Assembly (NCBI RefSeq): GCF_014647655.1
Contig: NZ_BMPP01000005.1
Coordinates: 124,001-188,000 of the forward strand
From: Deinococcus malanensis
GTDB lineage: Bacteria > Deinococcota > Deinococci > Deinococcales > Deinococcaceae
Reading direction: 5' to 3'
Length of the DNA stretch: 64,000 bases
Position 1 is the stretch's first letter; every line of letters begins with the position of its first letter. A program made the translations under genes and the position numbers. Positions 20,275-28,551 of the stretch are shown in pieces. The notes under the pieces were generated by a model, which was not told the DNA's origin, searched no databases, and saw nothing but the letters and a program-made list of their open reading frames with translations.

Positions 20275-20849
20275 GTGCTGTTGCATGGCGCAGGCGTCGA
20301 CGAGACCAGCCTGCTGGCCCTGGCGCCCAGGCCAGTTCCGCGCCTGACGATGATCAGTGTGTGCTCCCCTGAAATCCGCTCCGGCTCCTACGGCTTTTTC
20401 CGCGTGCCATTCCTGCCGGAGCCCGTGATCGTGCTGCACGAGGCAGAGGCCAGCCGTCAGATCCTGATTAATTTTCTGCTGGTGCTGGTGCGGCAGCATG
20501 ATCTTGACCCCGGCAGGGTGTTCGAGCTTGGCTATTCGCAGGGGGCGATCATCCGTGCGAGTGTCGCGCTGTCCAGACCCGATCTGGTGGTGGGGCTGGT
20601 GATACTCAGCAGCCGCATCCTGCCCGAAGTCCGGCCGTACTTTCAGCCCCCGGCAGGCGGGATCAGCTACCGGTCTTCGTGGCGCACGGCACCGGGGATT
20701 TCAAGCGGGGCATTCATCATGGGCGCGCCCGTCAGGCCCTGCCGACTGAACTTGGCGTGCAGCTGAGCTGTCGTGAATACAACATGGGCCACGAGATCAG
20801 TACCCAGGAACTGGAGGATGTGAATGTCTGGCGGGGTGTCAGGCTGTAA
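20275..20849 (+). pseudogene. MhqD-like carboxylesterase, frameshifted and without a clear start
   Basis: Alpha/beta hydrolase of the phospholipase/carboxylesterase family. It opens with LVLLHGAGVDETSLL, and the nucleophile elbow is GYSQGA (GFSQGA in the family). The frame breaks at GGG (20659-20661). One extra G restores QLPVFVAHGTGDFKRGIHHG (catalytic Asp), then MGHEISTQELEDVNVW (catalytic His) and a stop at 20847-20849. Upstream the frame stays open through DHHCSPTSEPGACPA without ATG, so the natural start is also damaged or is the GTG at 20275. With the frame restored it would be about 210 residues, normal for MhqD. Confidence 0.75.
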
Positions 20850-20977
20850 TCTCGCGGTCCTCCTCGGAGGTTCACAGGCTCGGGACGCGCGCGTCCGGCC
20901 AGCGACCTCCAGGTGGGTTTTTCTTTCCTCCAGCCGGCCTGAAGGGAGGCTCAAGGCCATGGGGCCGCCCGATCTCC

Positions 20978-20990
20978 TAGCCTGCAGCCA
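20978..20990 (+). promoter_or_regulatory. Leaderless -10 box of the alpha/beta hydrolase
   Basis: TAGCCT at 20978-20983, then six bases and the ATG at 20990. Confidence 0.55.
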
Positions 20991-21694
20991 TGCCACGACC
21001 CTCGACTGTCCTGATGCTGCACGCGTACCCACTGTCCGCCTCCATGTGGGACGAACAGGCCAGGGCCCTGGGAGACGCCGGGCTGCGGGTCCTGAAGCCT
21101 GACCTGCCGGGCTTTGGAGGCCGTGACGGCCAGATGACCAGCCTGCAAGACACGGCCCGCGAGCTGCTTCAGACCCTGCCGGACGAGCCGCTGGCGCTGG
21201 TTGGACTCAGCATGGGCGGCTACCTTGCCCTGGAAATGCTGGCCCAGGCTCCGGGGCGCTTCAGCCATGCGGTCCTGGCCGACACCACCTGCCGCGCCGA
21301 CCCACCCGAAAAGCAGGCTGACCGCCTTGCCCAGGCCGAGCGTGTCCTGCGCGAGGGTCCTGAGTTCCTGCTGGAGCTGGCCCGTGACGAGCATGCCCCG
21401 GCAACGTTTGAACGGATCAAGCCGATGATCGGCGCGGCCTCCCGCCCAGGCATCGCCGGGGCCCTACGTGCCATGGCCGCGCGGCAGGACCAGCGGCAGA
21501 CCCTGGAAGCCCTCCAGGTCCCCCTGCTGGTGCTGGTCGGGAGCGATGACCAGATCACCCCTCCCGACCGTGCCCAGGAGATCGCGCAGGCCGGGCGCGG
21601 TGAGCTCAGGGTTCTGCCTGGGGCGGCGCACCTGTCCAACCTCGATCAGCCGGCGGCATTTAACGCCGCGCTGATCCAATTTTTGACATCCTGA
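20990..21694 (+). CDS. Alpha/beta-fold hydrolase
   Basis: A 234-residue hydrolase. The oxyanion segment HAYPLSASMW, the nucleophile elbow GLSMGG (Ser74), the acid in LVGSDDQITPP and the base in GAAHLSNLDQP make a complete Ser-Asp-His triad. The fold and length match the 3-oxoadipate enol-lactonase/epoxide-hydrolase-like group; the substrate is not evident. It has its own leaderless promoter, so it is not strictly part of the preceding cluster. The stop lies 3 bp from that of convergent glgA, leaving no room for a terminator. Confidence 0.82.
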   Translation: MPRPSTVLMLHAYPLSASMWDEQARALGDAGLRVLKPDLPGFGGRDGQMTSLQDTARELLQTLPDEPLALVGLSMGGYLALEMLAQAPGRFSHAVLADTTCRADPPEKQADRLAQAERVLREGPEFLLELARDEHAPATFERIKPMIGAASRPGIAGALRAMAARQDQRQTLEALQVPLLVLVGSDDQITPPDRAQEIAQAGRGELRVLPGAAHLSNLDQPAAFNAALIQFLTS

Positions 21695-21697
21695 CGC

Positions 21698-23038
<1,341 letters not shown>

Positions 23039-23044
23039 ACCGCG

Positions 23045-23050
23045 ACAATA
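23045..23050 (-). promoter_or_regulatory. Leaderless -10 box of glgA
   Basis: TATTGT on the minus strand (23050-23045), six bases before the ATG at 23038. Confidence 0.55.
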
Positions 23051-23120
23051 CGCCGGTTTGACAACCCCCGGGCGCATTGATACACTTCCCCTCGCCCAAG
23101 AGTTGGGTCTGCTTCTGGCA

Positions 23121-23196
<76 letters not shown>

Positions 23197-23202
23197 ATAT
23201 CA

Positions 23203-23277
23203 GGGCGGTTAGCTCAGTGGTAGAGCATTCGCTTCACACGCGAGAGGTCGTAGGTTCAAGTCCTATACCGCCCACCA
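23203..23277 (+). tRNA. tRNA-Val (anticodon CAC)
   Basis: Complete cloverleaf: acceptor GGGCGGT/ACCGCCC, D-loop TAGCTCAGTGGTAGAGCA, anticodon loop CTTCACACG with CAC, T-arm TAGGTTCAAGTCCTA, encoded CCA. It is six bases after tRNA-Met, so the two are co-transcribed. Its 3' 45 bases are duplicated at 28479-28523, marking it as the insertion site of the island that follows. Confidence 0.95.
23233..23277 (+). repeat. att-type direct repeat, left copy (3' end of tRNA-Val)
   Basis: The 45 bp from the anticodon arm to the CCA end. It matches 28479-28523 at 42 of 45 positions (differences in the anticodon stem, T-loop and CCA). The left copy keeps the tRNA functional. Confidence 0.88.
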
Positions 23278-23283
23278 ATTAAG

Positions 23284-23305
23284 CCTCGTCTGAGACGAGG
23301 TTTTT
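23284..23305 (+). terminator. Terminator of the tRNA-Met/tRNA-Val unit
   Basis: CCTCGTC (23284-23290) pairs with GACGAGG (23294-23300) and is followed by TTTTT (23301-23305), seven bases after the tRNA-Val gene. Confidence 0.9.
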
Positions 23306-23346
23306 CCTTTTGTTATTCGTGCTACAAAGAGTGGTTACGGGGCCTC

Positions 23347-23366
23347 ACAACCGACTTTGCAACCGA
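23347..23366 (+). repeat. Element-end motif, left copy (candidate integrase arm site)
   Basis: ACAACCG-N5-GCAACCGA. The same motif in the same orientation lies near the other end of the island at 28356-28375. Within it CAACCG is itself directly repeated at a 12-bp step. The position, about 70 bp inside the left att copy, suits an integrase arm-binding site. Confidence 0.5.
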
Positions 23367-23395
23367 TGGCTGAAATCGCTGGATGATGGTGCTGA

Positions 23396-23408
23396 TAGGC
23401 TCCCGGGA
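23396..23408 (+). promoter_or_regulatory. Leaderless -10 box of the first island gene
   Basis: TAGGCT at 23396-23401, six bases before the ATG at 23408. Confidence 0.5.
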
Positions 23409-23632
23409 TGCCCTGTCACACGCCCAAGGTCTACGTCACTGTGGTTCATACGCAGACAGGGGAGATCGTGCGGCACCTCGGTCCTTACGCGTCAGCAGCT
23501 GCAGCCCGAACCGCATGTGGGACTGCGGCAGGCCAGTTGCTGGTCTGGACCCGCCGTGAGCAGGACTGGGTTGTGGAGAAATACCCGTTGGAGTACCGGG
23601 TGCAGGTTGATGAATCTGCTGCAATGGCCTGA
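23408..23632 (+). CDS. Hypothetical island protein
   Basis: 74 residues, starting MPCHTPKVYVTVVHTQTGEI and continuing VRHLGPYASAAAARTACG, then LLVWTRREQDWVVEKYPLEY. The alternation of hydrophobic and polar residues suggests a small beta-sheet protein with one helix; no family is recognised. It is accepted because of the correctly spaced leaderless -10 box. First gene inside the left end of the island. Confidence 0.5.
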   Translation: MPCHTPKVYVTVVHTQTGEIVRHLGPYASAAAARTACGTAAGQLLVWTRREQDWVVEKYPLEYRVQVDESAAMA

Positions 23633-23759
23633 AGAAAGGAACAAGTTGACGGTCAGACACGCAGTAGTGGGCTGGGTCAAGGCGCTAGAAGCCATTCCCA
23701 AAATGGAAGCTGGGCAGTCTGACGGCTCACCTGAAGTGAGGAGGTCTTAAAAGCATGAC

Positions 23760-23789
23760 CCGGACCACAGCGATTGCACTGTGGCCCGG
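23760..23789. terminator. Hairpin terminator of the NPCBM lipoprotein gene
   Basis: CCGGACCACAG (23760-23770) pairs with CTGTGGCCCGG (23779-23789) with one mismatch and an 8-base loop; it follows the minus-strand lipoprotein gene. Confidence 0.6.
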
Positions 23790-23811
23790 ATTGAAGTTGT
23801 TCTGATACGGG

Positions 23812-25146
23812 TCAGCGAATGAGTCTCAGTTCCAGAGACACAAACCGGTTCTCGTAGCCCGCCGTCCGGTATCCCCTGATGCCTTCCACATACACCTCCA
23901 TAAAGAAGGTTCTGACAAGGGCGGTATCCGGAATCCCAGGATTGTCGATAAACAGGATGTCCATGTCGGCCATCATGGTCCCACCATCGCCCCGGCTTGG
24001 ACTGATGTTCACGATCTGGGCAATGCTGGTCGTCCACATGCCAGGCGATCCGAAGGACACGCCAAGTCCCACTGGTCCGTCGAGAGGAGGATCAATGGTC
24101 ACGACGACCGTCACTCGCTTTGTCTCTCCACCCCGGCCACTTAAGGAGGCCGGCTCGAAGCGTGTTGTGATGGCCAGGCGCCTCACGTCAATCGTTACCA
24201 GCGCGCTCGCCACGTCCTGCCCATTGCGGCTGGCGATCAGCCGGTACGGGGCGCGATAATCCTCACTCCTGTTGGTGAACCCGTTGGGTGCAGCGATGGT
24301 AATGTCGCGTGTCGCGGTCCCGGGACCGCTGAAGTCCACTTGGGTGGTCACCAGTTGCAGATCCAGACCGTAGGTGCCGGCCTTTTCCAGGCGAAGATCC
24401 AGCGGGCCGCCCAGGTTCACGTTTGACGAGAAGGTCGCCTTCAGGTTCGCGCTGTGCTTGTGAAAGAGCAGCAGTTCCTGCGGATCCAGGCTCATCTGCA
24501 CGTTCGGGGTCGTGGGGGGCGTGGTGGCCACGCAGAAGATCTTGGGTTGCGCCCAGTCAGCATGGTCGTAGTTGATGCCGTTCCCAGCGTCCGTCACCAC
24601 CAGCCTCAGTTCCTGTTTCCCAGTGATGTCCAGGTCCACCAGTCTGGCCGGGTCCTTGCCTTTCATCGTCCCGCTGTCGTACGCCTTGACGCCGTCCAGG
24701 AACACCTGGAAGATGACCTTGCCTTTCTTGCCGACTTCATCGTCTACCCCGACATCCGCGGTGAACCGGGTGCAGTTCGCTCCGGTCCCTTTCAGGCTGA
24801 AGCGTAGTTCACTGCCCGCATGAACACCGTACCCGCGGGTATACGTCTTCCCGTTGATGGAGAGTGTTCTGCCATCCCCTGCGGCCTGTTCGCCGTTGCT
24901 GCGGTCGATCTCGACGGGACCCCAGCCGTTGGAGGCGGCCAGGATGGGTTCGAAGTACAGGTTGTTCTCGCCGGGGGTGAGGCTCAGGGTGGTGAGGCGG
25001 CCTTCAGGGGCGATGTAGGACCAGGGGTAATTCGCGCCGTTGGCGTAGGGATCGACTTCGGCAGGTTGCTCGGCCTGCTGTTGACCGCAGGCGGCGAGCA
25101 GGAGGGTCAGGGCGGTGCTGAGCAGGACGGGATGGCGTGCGGGCAT
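23812..25146 (-). CDS. Lipoprotein with NPCBM carbohydrate-binding-like domain
   Basis: A 444-residue exported lipoprotein: signal LLSTALTLLLAACGQQQ with lipobox Cys20. Residues ~55-205 read as an NPCBM (novel putative carbohydrate-binding module): TLSINGKTYTRGYGVHAG, FTADVGVDDEVG, IFQVFLDGVKAYDSG and DLDITGKQELRLVVTDAG. The rest holds two or more beta-sandwich, Ig-like stretches. A cell-surface glycan-binding role is the natural inference, but no catalytic domain is present. It is the largest intact gene in the island. AGAGG lies eight bases before the ATG. Confidence 0.78.
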   Translation of the reverse strand: MPARHPVLLSTALTLLLAACGQQQAEQPAEVDPYANGANYPWSYIAPEGRLTTLSLTPGENNLYFEPILAASNGWGPVEIDRSNGEQAAGDGRTLSINGKTYTRGYGVHAGSELRFSLKGTGANCTRFTADVGVDDEVGKKGKVIFQVFLDGVKAYDSGTMKGKDPARLVDLDITGKQELRLVVTDAGNGINYDHADWAQPKIFCVATTPPTTPNVQMSLDPQELLLFHKHSANLKATFSSNVNLGGPLDLRLEKAGTYGLDLQLVTTQVDFSGPGTATRDITIAAPNGFTNRSEDYRAPYRLIASRNGQDVASALVTIDVRRLAITTRFEPASLSGRGGETKRVTVVVTIDPPLDGPVGLGVSFGSPGMWTTSIAQIVNISPSRGDGGTMMADMDILFIDNPGIPDTALVRTFFMEVYVEGIRGYRTAGYENRFVSLELRLIR

Positions 25147-25321
25147 GGGTGTAACCTCTGGCCACGGGGTGAGGGGCGGGGTCAGACTGAAAGAGTGGCT
25201 AGGGTCAGCTTGACCCGTCTAGGCAACCCACCGCATGAACATCCGACTGCGCATCCGAACTGCACTGGAGATCCCTAAAGAAAAGCGTCCGAACAGCTGA
25301 CATCCTCCCACACCAAAAAAT

Positions 25322-25352
25322 GCCCCATCCCGGCATTAGGTCGGAGTGGGGC
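25322..25352 (-). terminator. Terminator of the small membrane-protein gene
   Basis: On the minus strand GCCCCA (25352-25347) pairs with TGGGGC (25327-25322) and is followed by ATTTTTT. It lies 35 bases after the stop of the 25387-25578 gene. Confidence 0.6.
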
Positions 25353-25386
25353 TTTGGACTACTCCTGGCTGATTGTCAACGTTCGT

Positions 25387-25578
25387 TCAAATGGCATGAT
25401 CAACTTGCATCCGAATCAGCGTCCGTCTCTCCCATGAAGACGCGGGAGGTGCCTTCCTTCTTGGATACTTTGGAGCTGACCGTAGGCGCGGTGCGGGTAA
25501 CCGTTCCGGGGTGGTGACATACAACCACAAAGCGAGAAGGCTGAGGCCAACAAGCACTGCGGTATAGACGATTACCAT
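25387..25578 (-). CDS. Small membrane protein (island)
   Basis: 63 residues: a single N-terminal transmembrane helix (MVIVYTAVLVGLSLLALWLY) then a basic, proline-rich tail ending RTLIRMQVDHAI. Evidence for a real gene is the leaderless TACATT box six bases before the ATG, a terminator after it and a perfect palindrome over its -35 region. Small holin, toxin or anchoring peptides look like this, but no family is recognised. Confidence 0.5.
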   Translation of the reverse strand: MVIVYTAVLVGLSLLALWLYVTTPERLPAPRLRSAPKYPRRKAPPASSWERRTLIRMQVDHAI

Positions 25579-25584
25579 TTCTTG

Positions 25585-25617
25585 AATGTAGTTGAAATGT
25601 TTGCTAAATAAGCAAAC
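25585..25617 (-). promoter_or_regulatory. Promoter with palindromic operator for the small membrane protein
   Basis: TACATT (25590-25585) is the -10 box. Upstream, GTTTGCT (25599-25605) and AGCAAAC (25611-25617) form a perfect 7-bp inverted repeat with an AAATA centre, covering the -35 region. This suggests repressor control. Confidence 0.5.
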
Positions 25618-25652
25618 TTTAAGGGTAGCTAAACGCCTGAGTTGTCCAGTAG

Positions 25653-25886
25653 TCAGACACTCGTGAAGATGCCTTGATTGAGCCAGCTATACCAGCCGCA
25701 ACCATCAGGGGTGTGCCAAATGCTTGCCCGGATGGTCAGTGTGCCTTCCTCTAGCGAGCCAGTCTCCGTCCAGCGGGGCTTGGTGGCTTCATTCTGCGTG
25801 TTCAGGGTCAGGACCTGCGAGCACCCTGGGCAACACACAAAGTAGCTGCTGTGCTTCCTCTCTTCCCCTATGACATAGGCATGCAT
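25653..25886 (-). CDS. Small phage-type protein (DUF6527-like)
   Basis: 77 residues with a CPGC cysteine pair (YFVCCPGCSQVLTLNTQ), then RWTETGSLEEGTLTIRASIW and a C-terminal HTPDGCGWYSWLNQG. The W-x-x-x-G-x-L-x-x-x-T-L-x-x-S-I pattern resembles small DUF6527-type phage proteins with a Cys/His metal site; the resemblance is by eye. The ATG at 25886 is used rather than the TTG before it. Confidence 0.5.
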   Translation of the reverse strand: MHAYVIGEERKHSSYFVCCPGCSQVLTLNTQNEATKPRWTETGSLEEGTLTIRASIWHTPDGCGWYSWLNQGIFTSV

Positions 25887-25976
25887 CAAGTCCGGTTCGG
25901 ACTTCTCCCAGACATCCGCAAAGTCTGCAGGAAGTACGGCTTTTACGCCGGTGCGGGTTGGTTGACGTCGGTCACG

Positions 25977-26524
25977 TCACTTCTTGCGCTTCACGGCAAA
26001 CTGGTACGCCGCCTCGATGCCGGAAACCATGAACGACTCCAGGACCCCGGCGAAAGGCTTAGCCGCGGCAGGCAGATGCTCGGCGGCGTACCGTACTTCC
26101 GCCAGACGTACCGTGCGGTCGCGACCACCAGTACGCGGGCTTCGAGCTTCTGTACCTGGGGCAGTCCGATCTTGACCGCCTCGGACACGGACTGACCGAG
26201 CTTGACGACCTCCTCGAACCGGAACGGTGGCGCAGCGATCTCGATGACGTCGGCAATCAGGATCGGCAGGTGATCTTCCAACATTTCCTCGACATTCAGG
26301 TCATCCACCTTCGGTTCAGGCGCGACGACCACGACTGGCAGGGTGGCCGGCTGAGTGATCGTCAGCTCGGTGAGGGACGATTCGACCTGCGCGGTGACCA
26401 TCTTGGGTTCATCGGTCTTCATAGGTGGCAGCGCAGGAATGCTGACCGCCTCAACGGACGCCAGGCGACGGGCTTTCAAAATGGCTTCGATGTCGGCGCG
26501 GGTGGCATGGGGCTGCTGGGTCAT
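25977..26524 (-). pseudogene. Phage-like protein, frameshifted
   Basis: Starts MTQQPHATRADIEAILKARR. A proline/valine-rich middle (LPVVVVAPEPKVDDLNVEEM) leads to a helical segment EVVKLGQSVSEAVKIGLPQV and VVATARYVWRKYG. The frame breaks at about 26091-26092; one added G continues as YAAEHLPAAAKPFAGVLESF, then MVSGIEAAYQFAVKRKK and a stop at 25977. The C-terminal half recalls small phage structural or holin-type proteins but I do not assign a function. Restored length is about 182 residues. Confidence 0.5.
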
Positions 26525-26606
26525 GGTGAACTCCTAAGGGCGCGGCCCCACCGAAGCGGGGCCGGGAGAGGGCCAAAGGCAACGGATAAACGCCGTAAGA
26601 TGGAGG

Positions 26607-26837
26607 ATGCCGCCATCACTCCTGAAACAAGCCATGGAGCTGGCCTTGAAGCTGGCGCGGGACCTTGACGATCACGAGATGATGGCCCGCTTACGGAGCT
26701 TGCAGGCTGGTCCTGCTCCTGAAACTCCGGATGAGCGTCAATCCGTGATCAAAGAGTTTTCTTCGATCAATCAGGCGCTCAGCGCACGTGTGAAAGCGGA
26801 CTATGGGCAACCCAAGCCGATCCACAGGCGCTTGTAA
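26607..26837 (+). CDS. Small helical island protein A
   Basis: 76 residues, all-helical: MPPSLLKQAMELALKLARDL, then DDHEMMARLRSLQAG and DERQSVIKEFSSINQALS. It is related to the gene at 27009: both share the order LAR-L-D-H-M-L-L-P-DE-I-I-L. TAAGAT lies five bases before the ATG and an overlapping GGAGG is also present. No known family. Confidence 0.5.
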   Translation: MPPSLLKQAMELALKLARDLDDHEMMARLRSLQAGPAPETPDERQSVIKEFSSINQALSARVKADYGQPKPIHRRL

Positions 26838-27008
26838 CTCGTTGCTGGCTGTCGCGTTTGCCACCCCGCAGCACCTGGCGAGATTGACTGGAAAATGAGG
26901 AGCGATCGTAGGGCCGTTGAGCAGACCCTACGGCTGGATGCGACCAACCTTTAGCCCAGTGAAGAAGGGGGCTATAGCGGGTCAGATGCCAGAAGGCATG
27001 CTGCTGGG

Positions 27009-27218
27009 ATGCTGGATGAGCTGATCACACGGATCTGGGCGAGCACATACAGGCTTGCCAGAAGCCTGGGTGATGAGCACTCCATGGACCAACTCAAACA
27101 ACTCCGACAGCATCCGCCGGTATTTCTGGATGAACAGGCCGCCTTGCTGGTCCGCATTAAGGAAATTTCCCACCAACTACGCGAACAGTCGGCTCAGGAA
27201 GCGACTTCAAACGATTGA
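27009..27218 (+). CDS. Small helical island protein B (paralogue of A)
   Basis: 69 residues: MLDELITRIWASTYRLARSL, GDEHSMDQLKQLRQHPPVFL, DEQAALLVRIKEISHQLREQ. Alignment by eye with protein A gives conserved RLAR-L-D-H-M, L-L, P, DE and I-I-L positions over ~55 residues. The two probably arose by tandem duplication in the element. Function unknown; a two-helix dimeric regulator or virion-associated protein would fit. Confidence 0.5.
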   Translation: MLDELITRIWASTYRLARSLGDEHSMDQLKQLRQHPPVFLDEQAALLVRIKEISHQLREQSAQEATSND

Positions 27219-27230
27219 TGCCACCTGGCC

Positions 27231-27773
27231 TTACTTGCCGGGCGGCAGTGAAGGAACGCCGTTCGAGTGAGGGTCGTTTACGTACACGTGCACCAGGTTC
27301 GTCCGGGCATTCACAGTCACGCCGTTGGCCGGGAACTGTACAAGCTGGCCGGTGATCTCCTGTTCATTCATCAGCACGCGTGTTGGTTCGCCCCTCTGGG
27401 CCTGCAGGTCCTCAATCCGCTTTTTCGCGTTCCTCGCTTCCAGCCAGGCCAGGAGATCGTAGTAATGCTCCCGGATGAACTCGGCACACTTCACCGGGTC
27501 TTTGATGTGCGTACTGGGCCAGTAATCAGCCGGCAACTGGCCAGCCTTCTTGCGAACACCGAAGTGCAGATAAGCGAACCACTGACCGCGCCCACCCTTG
27601 CCGATCTGGCCGATCAGGTCACCAGCGTTGACGTACTGGCCTTTCCGCACATGGATGTCCCGCAGATGCCAGTAATGCGCCTCGCTGCCGTCGGGGTGCT
27701 CAATCAGGACGATGGCACCAATTTCCTTATGCCAGAAGGAAGCGGTGACGGTCCTGCCCTCTGCAGCGTGCAC
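27231..27773 (-). CDS. M23-family peptidase fragment (phage lysin)
   Basis: Zinc endopeptidase fold of the LytM/M23 type: GDPVHAAEGRTVTASFWHKE (first strand block; the usual catalytic H-x-x-x-D region is upstream), EAHYWHLRDIHVRKGQYVNAG and GGRGQWFAYLHFGVRKK, which holds the H-x-H ligand (LHFG) of the active site. The frame continues upstream (ARIGRLNALTGGDTDLGDPV) to about 27,857 without a start, where it meets the integrase remnant; the N-terminus was lost in a deletion. The C-terminal 70 residues are an unassigned tail. Likely the element's cell-wall hydrolase, inactive. Confidence 0.65.
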   Translation of the reverse strand: MHAAEGRTVTASFWHKEIGAIVLIEHPDGSEAHYWHLRDIHVRKGQYVNAGDLIGQIGKGGRGQWFAYLHFGVRKKAGQLPADYWPSTHIKDPVKCAEFIREHYYDLLAWLEARNAKKRIEDLQAQRGEPTRVLMNEQEITGQLVQFPANGVTVNARTNLVHVYVNDPHSNGVPSLPPGK

Positions 27774-27857
27774 TGGGTCGCCCAGGTCGGTGTCGCCACC
27801 AGTAAGGGCGTTCAGTCGACCGATTCGTGCTGTGAGCCCGTGGCTTTCAGGTAACCG

Positions 27858-28340
27858 ATGTCCAGGCAGCTGGCCTTCACGACCGGCATGCGGCGCGGCG
27901 AGCTGACCTTCAACGAACCCAAGACCGAGAAAGGCTGGCGGCAGATTCCCGTGAACGAGGACACCCTACGGGTGCTGATTGAGCGCCGGAAGATTTACTT
28001 TCTGGAGGAAGGCTGCAGCGCCCCGGAGACCTGGGGCGGTCAGGGCCTGATCTTCGGGACGGTCGACGACACGCCGATCTCGCCCAGCAACCTGGACCGG
28101 GACTGGAAGGCTGTGATCAAGGAGAGTGGTCTGCCGCCCATCACGTTGCACGCGCTCAGGCACATCCACGCGACCATGTTGATCGCGAATGGGATTGACG
28201 TGCGGCATCTGGCTGACTGCCTGGGCCACAGCCGACCGAGTTTCACGCTGGACACGTACGCGCACGTGTACGCCTCGCACCGCGAGAAGGCCGCCCTGAC
28301 GTTGGATCAGCTACTCGGGGACAGCGGGAGTAGAGGTTGA
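27858..28340 (+). pseudogene. Tyrosine recombinase (integrase), C-terminal remnant
   Basis: Only the catalytic domain survives, and it has an internal gap: TTGMRRGEL (box I Arg) is followed directly by TFNEPKTEKGWRQIPV, so about 30 residues of the usual MRRGEL-to-KT region are missing. Box II HALRHIHATMLIANG, LGHSRPSFTLDTYAHV (catalytic Tyr) are intact. An in-frame TAA lies just before the first ATG, so there is no N-terminal SAM-like domain. It lies beside the right att copy. It should not be able to excise the island. Confidence 0.85.
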
Positions 28341-28355
28341 AGTACCACAGGTTTT

Positions 28356-28375
28356 ACAACCGTTTCTGCAACCGA
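28356..28375 (+). repeat. Element-end motif, right copy (candidate integrase arm site)
   Basis: ACAACCG-N5-GCAACCGA, same orientation as the copy at 23347-23366; it starts 16 bases after the integrase stop. Confidence 0.5.
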
Positions 28376-28478
28376 AGGTGGCTCCGAGCGACCTTGAGTG
28401 AACAGGGAGAGGGGGAAAGGCGCGCTAGGTGACGGTGTATGACCCTGGGCGGCTGTGGGTGAGGGGGGTGGATGTTAT

Positions 28479-28523
28479 TTCACACACGAGAGGTCGTAGC
28501 TTCAAGTCCTATACCGCCCACTA
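28479..28523 (+). repeat. att-type direct repeat, right copy
   Basis: 45-bp copy of the tRNA-Val 3' end (anticodon arm to CTA in place of CCA); three mismatches to 23233-23277. It is not part of a complete tRNA. Confidence 0.88.
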
Positions 28524-28527
28524 AACA

Positions 28528-28551
28528 AATTCCGTCTTGTACGGAGTTTTT
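28528..28551 (+). terminator. Terminator after the right att copy
   Basis: AAATTCCGT (28528-28536) pairs with ACGGAGTTT (28541-28549; one G-U) and runs into TTTTT. It has the same position relative to the tRNA end as the terminator at 23284, so one of the two is the ancestral tRNA terminator. Confidence 0.7.

Larger units (their letters stand above)
23278..28523. mobile_element. Decayed integrative element or prophage at tRNA-Val
   Basis: About 5.2 kb between two copies of the tRNA-Val 3' end. The integrase remnant lies next to the right copy, as usual for tRNA-targeting elements. Contents from the left: a 74-residue ORF, an NPCBM lipoprotein, a small membrane protein, a DUF6527-like small protein, a frameshifted phage-like gene, two related small ORFs, an M23 lysin fragment and the integrase C-terminus. 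Structural, packaging and replication genes are absent and the integrase and lysin are both truncated at the same point near 27,850, so it should be immobile. The NPCBM lipoprotein may be cargo. Confidence 0.82.

Noticed and set aside
20883..20896. Perfect palindrome GGACGCGCGCGTCC
   Set aside because: Simple alternating GC sequence, no loop and no T-run, so neither a terminator nor a convincing operator.
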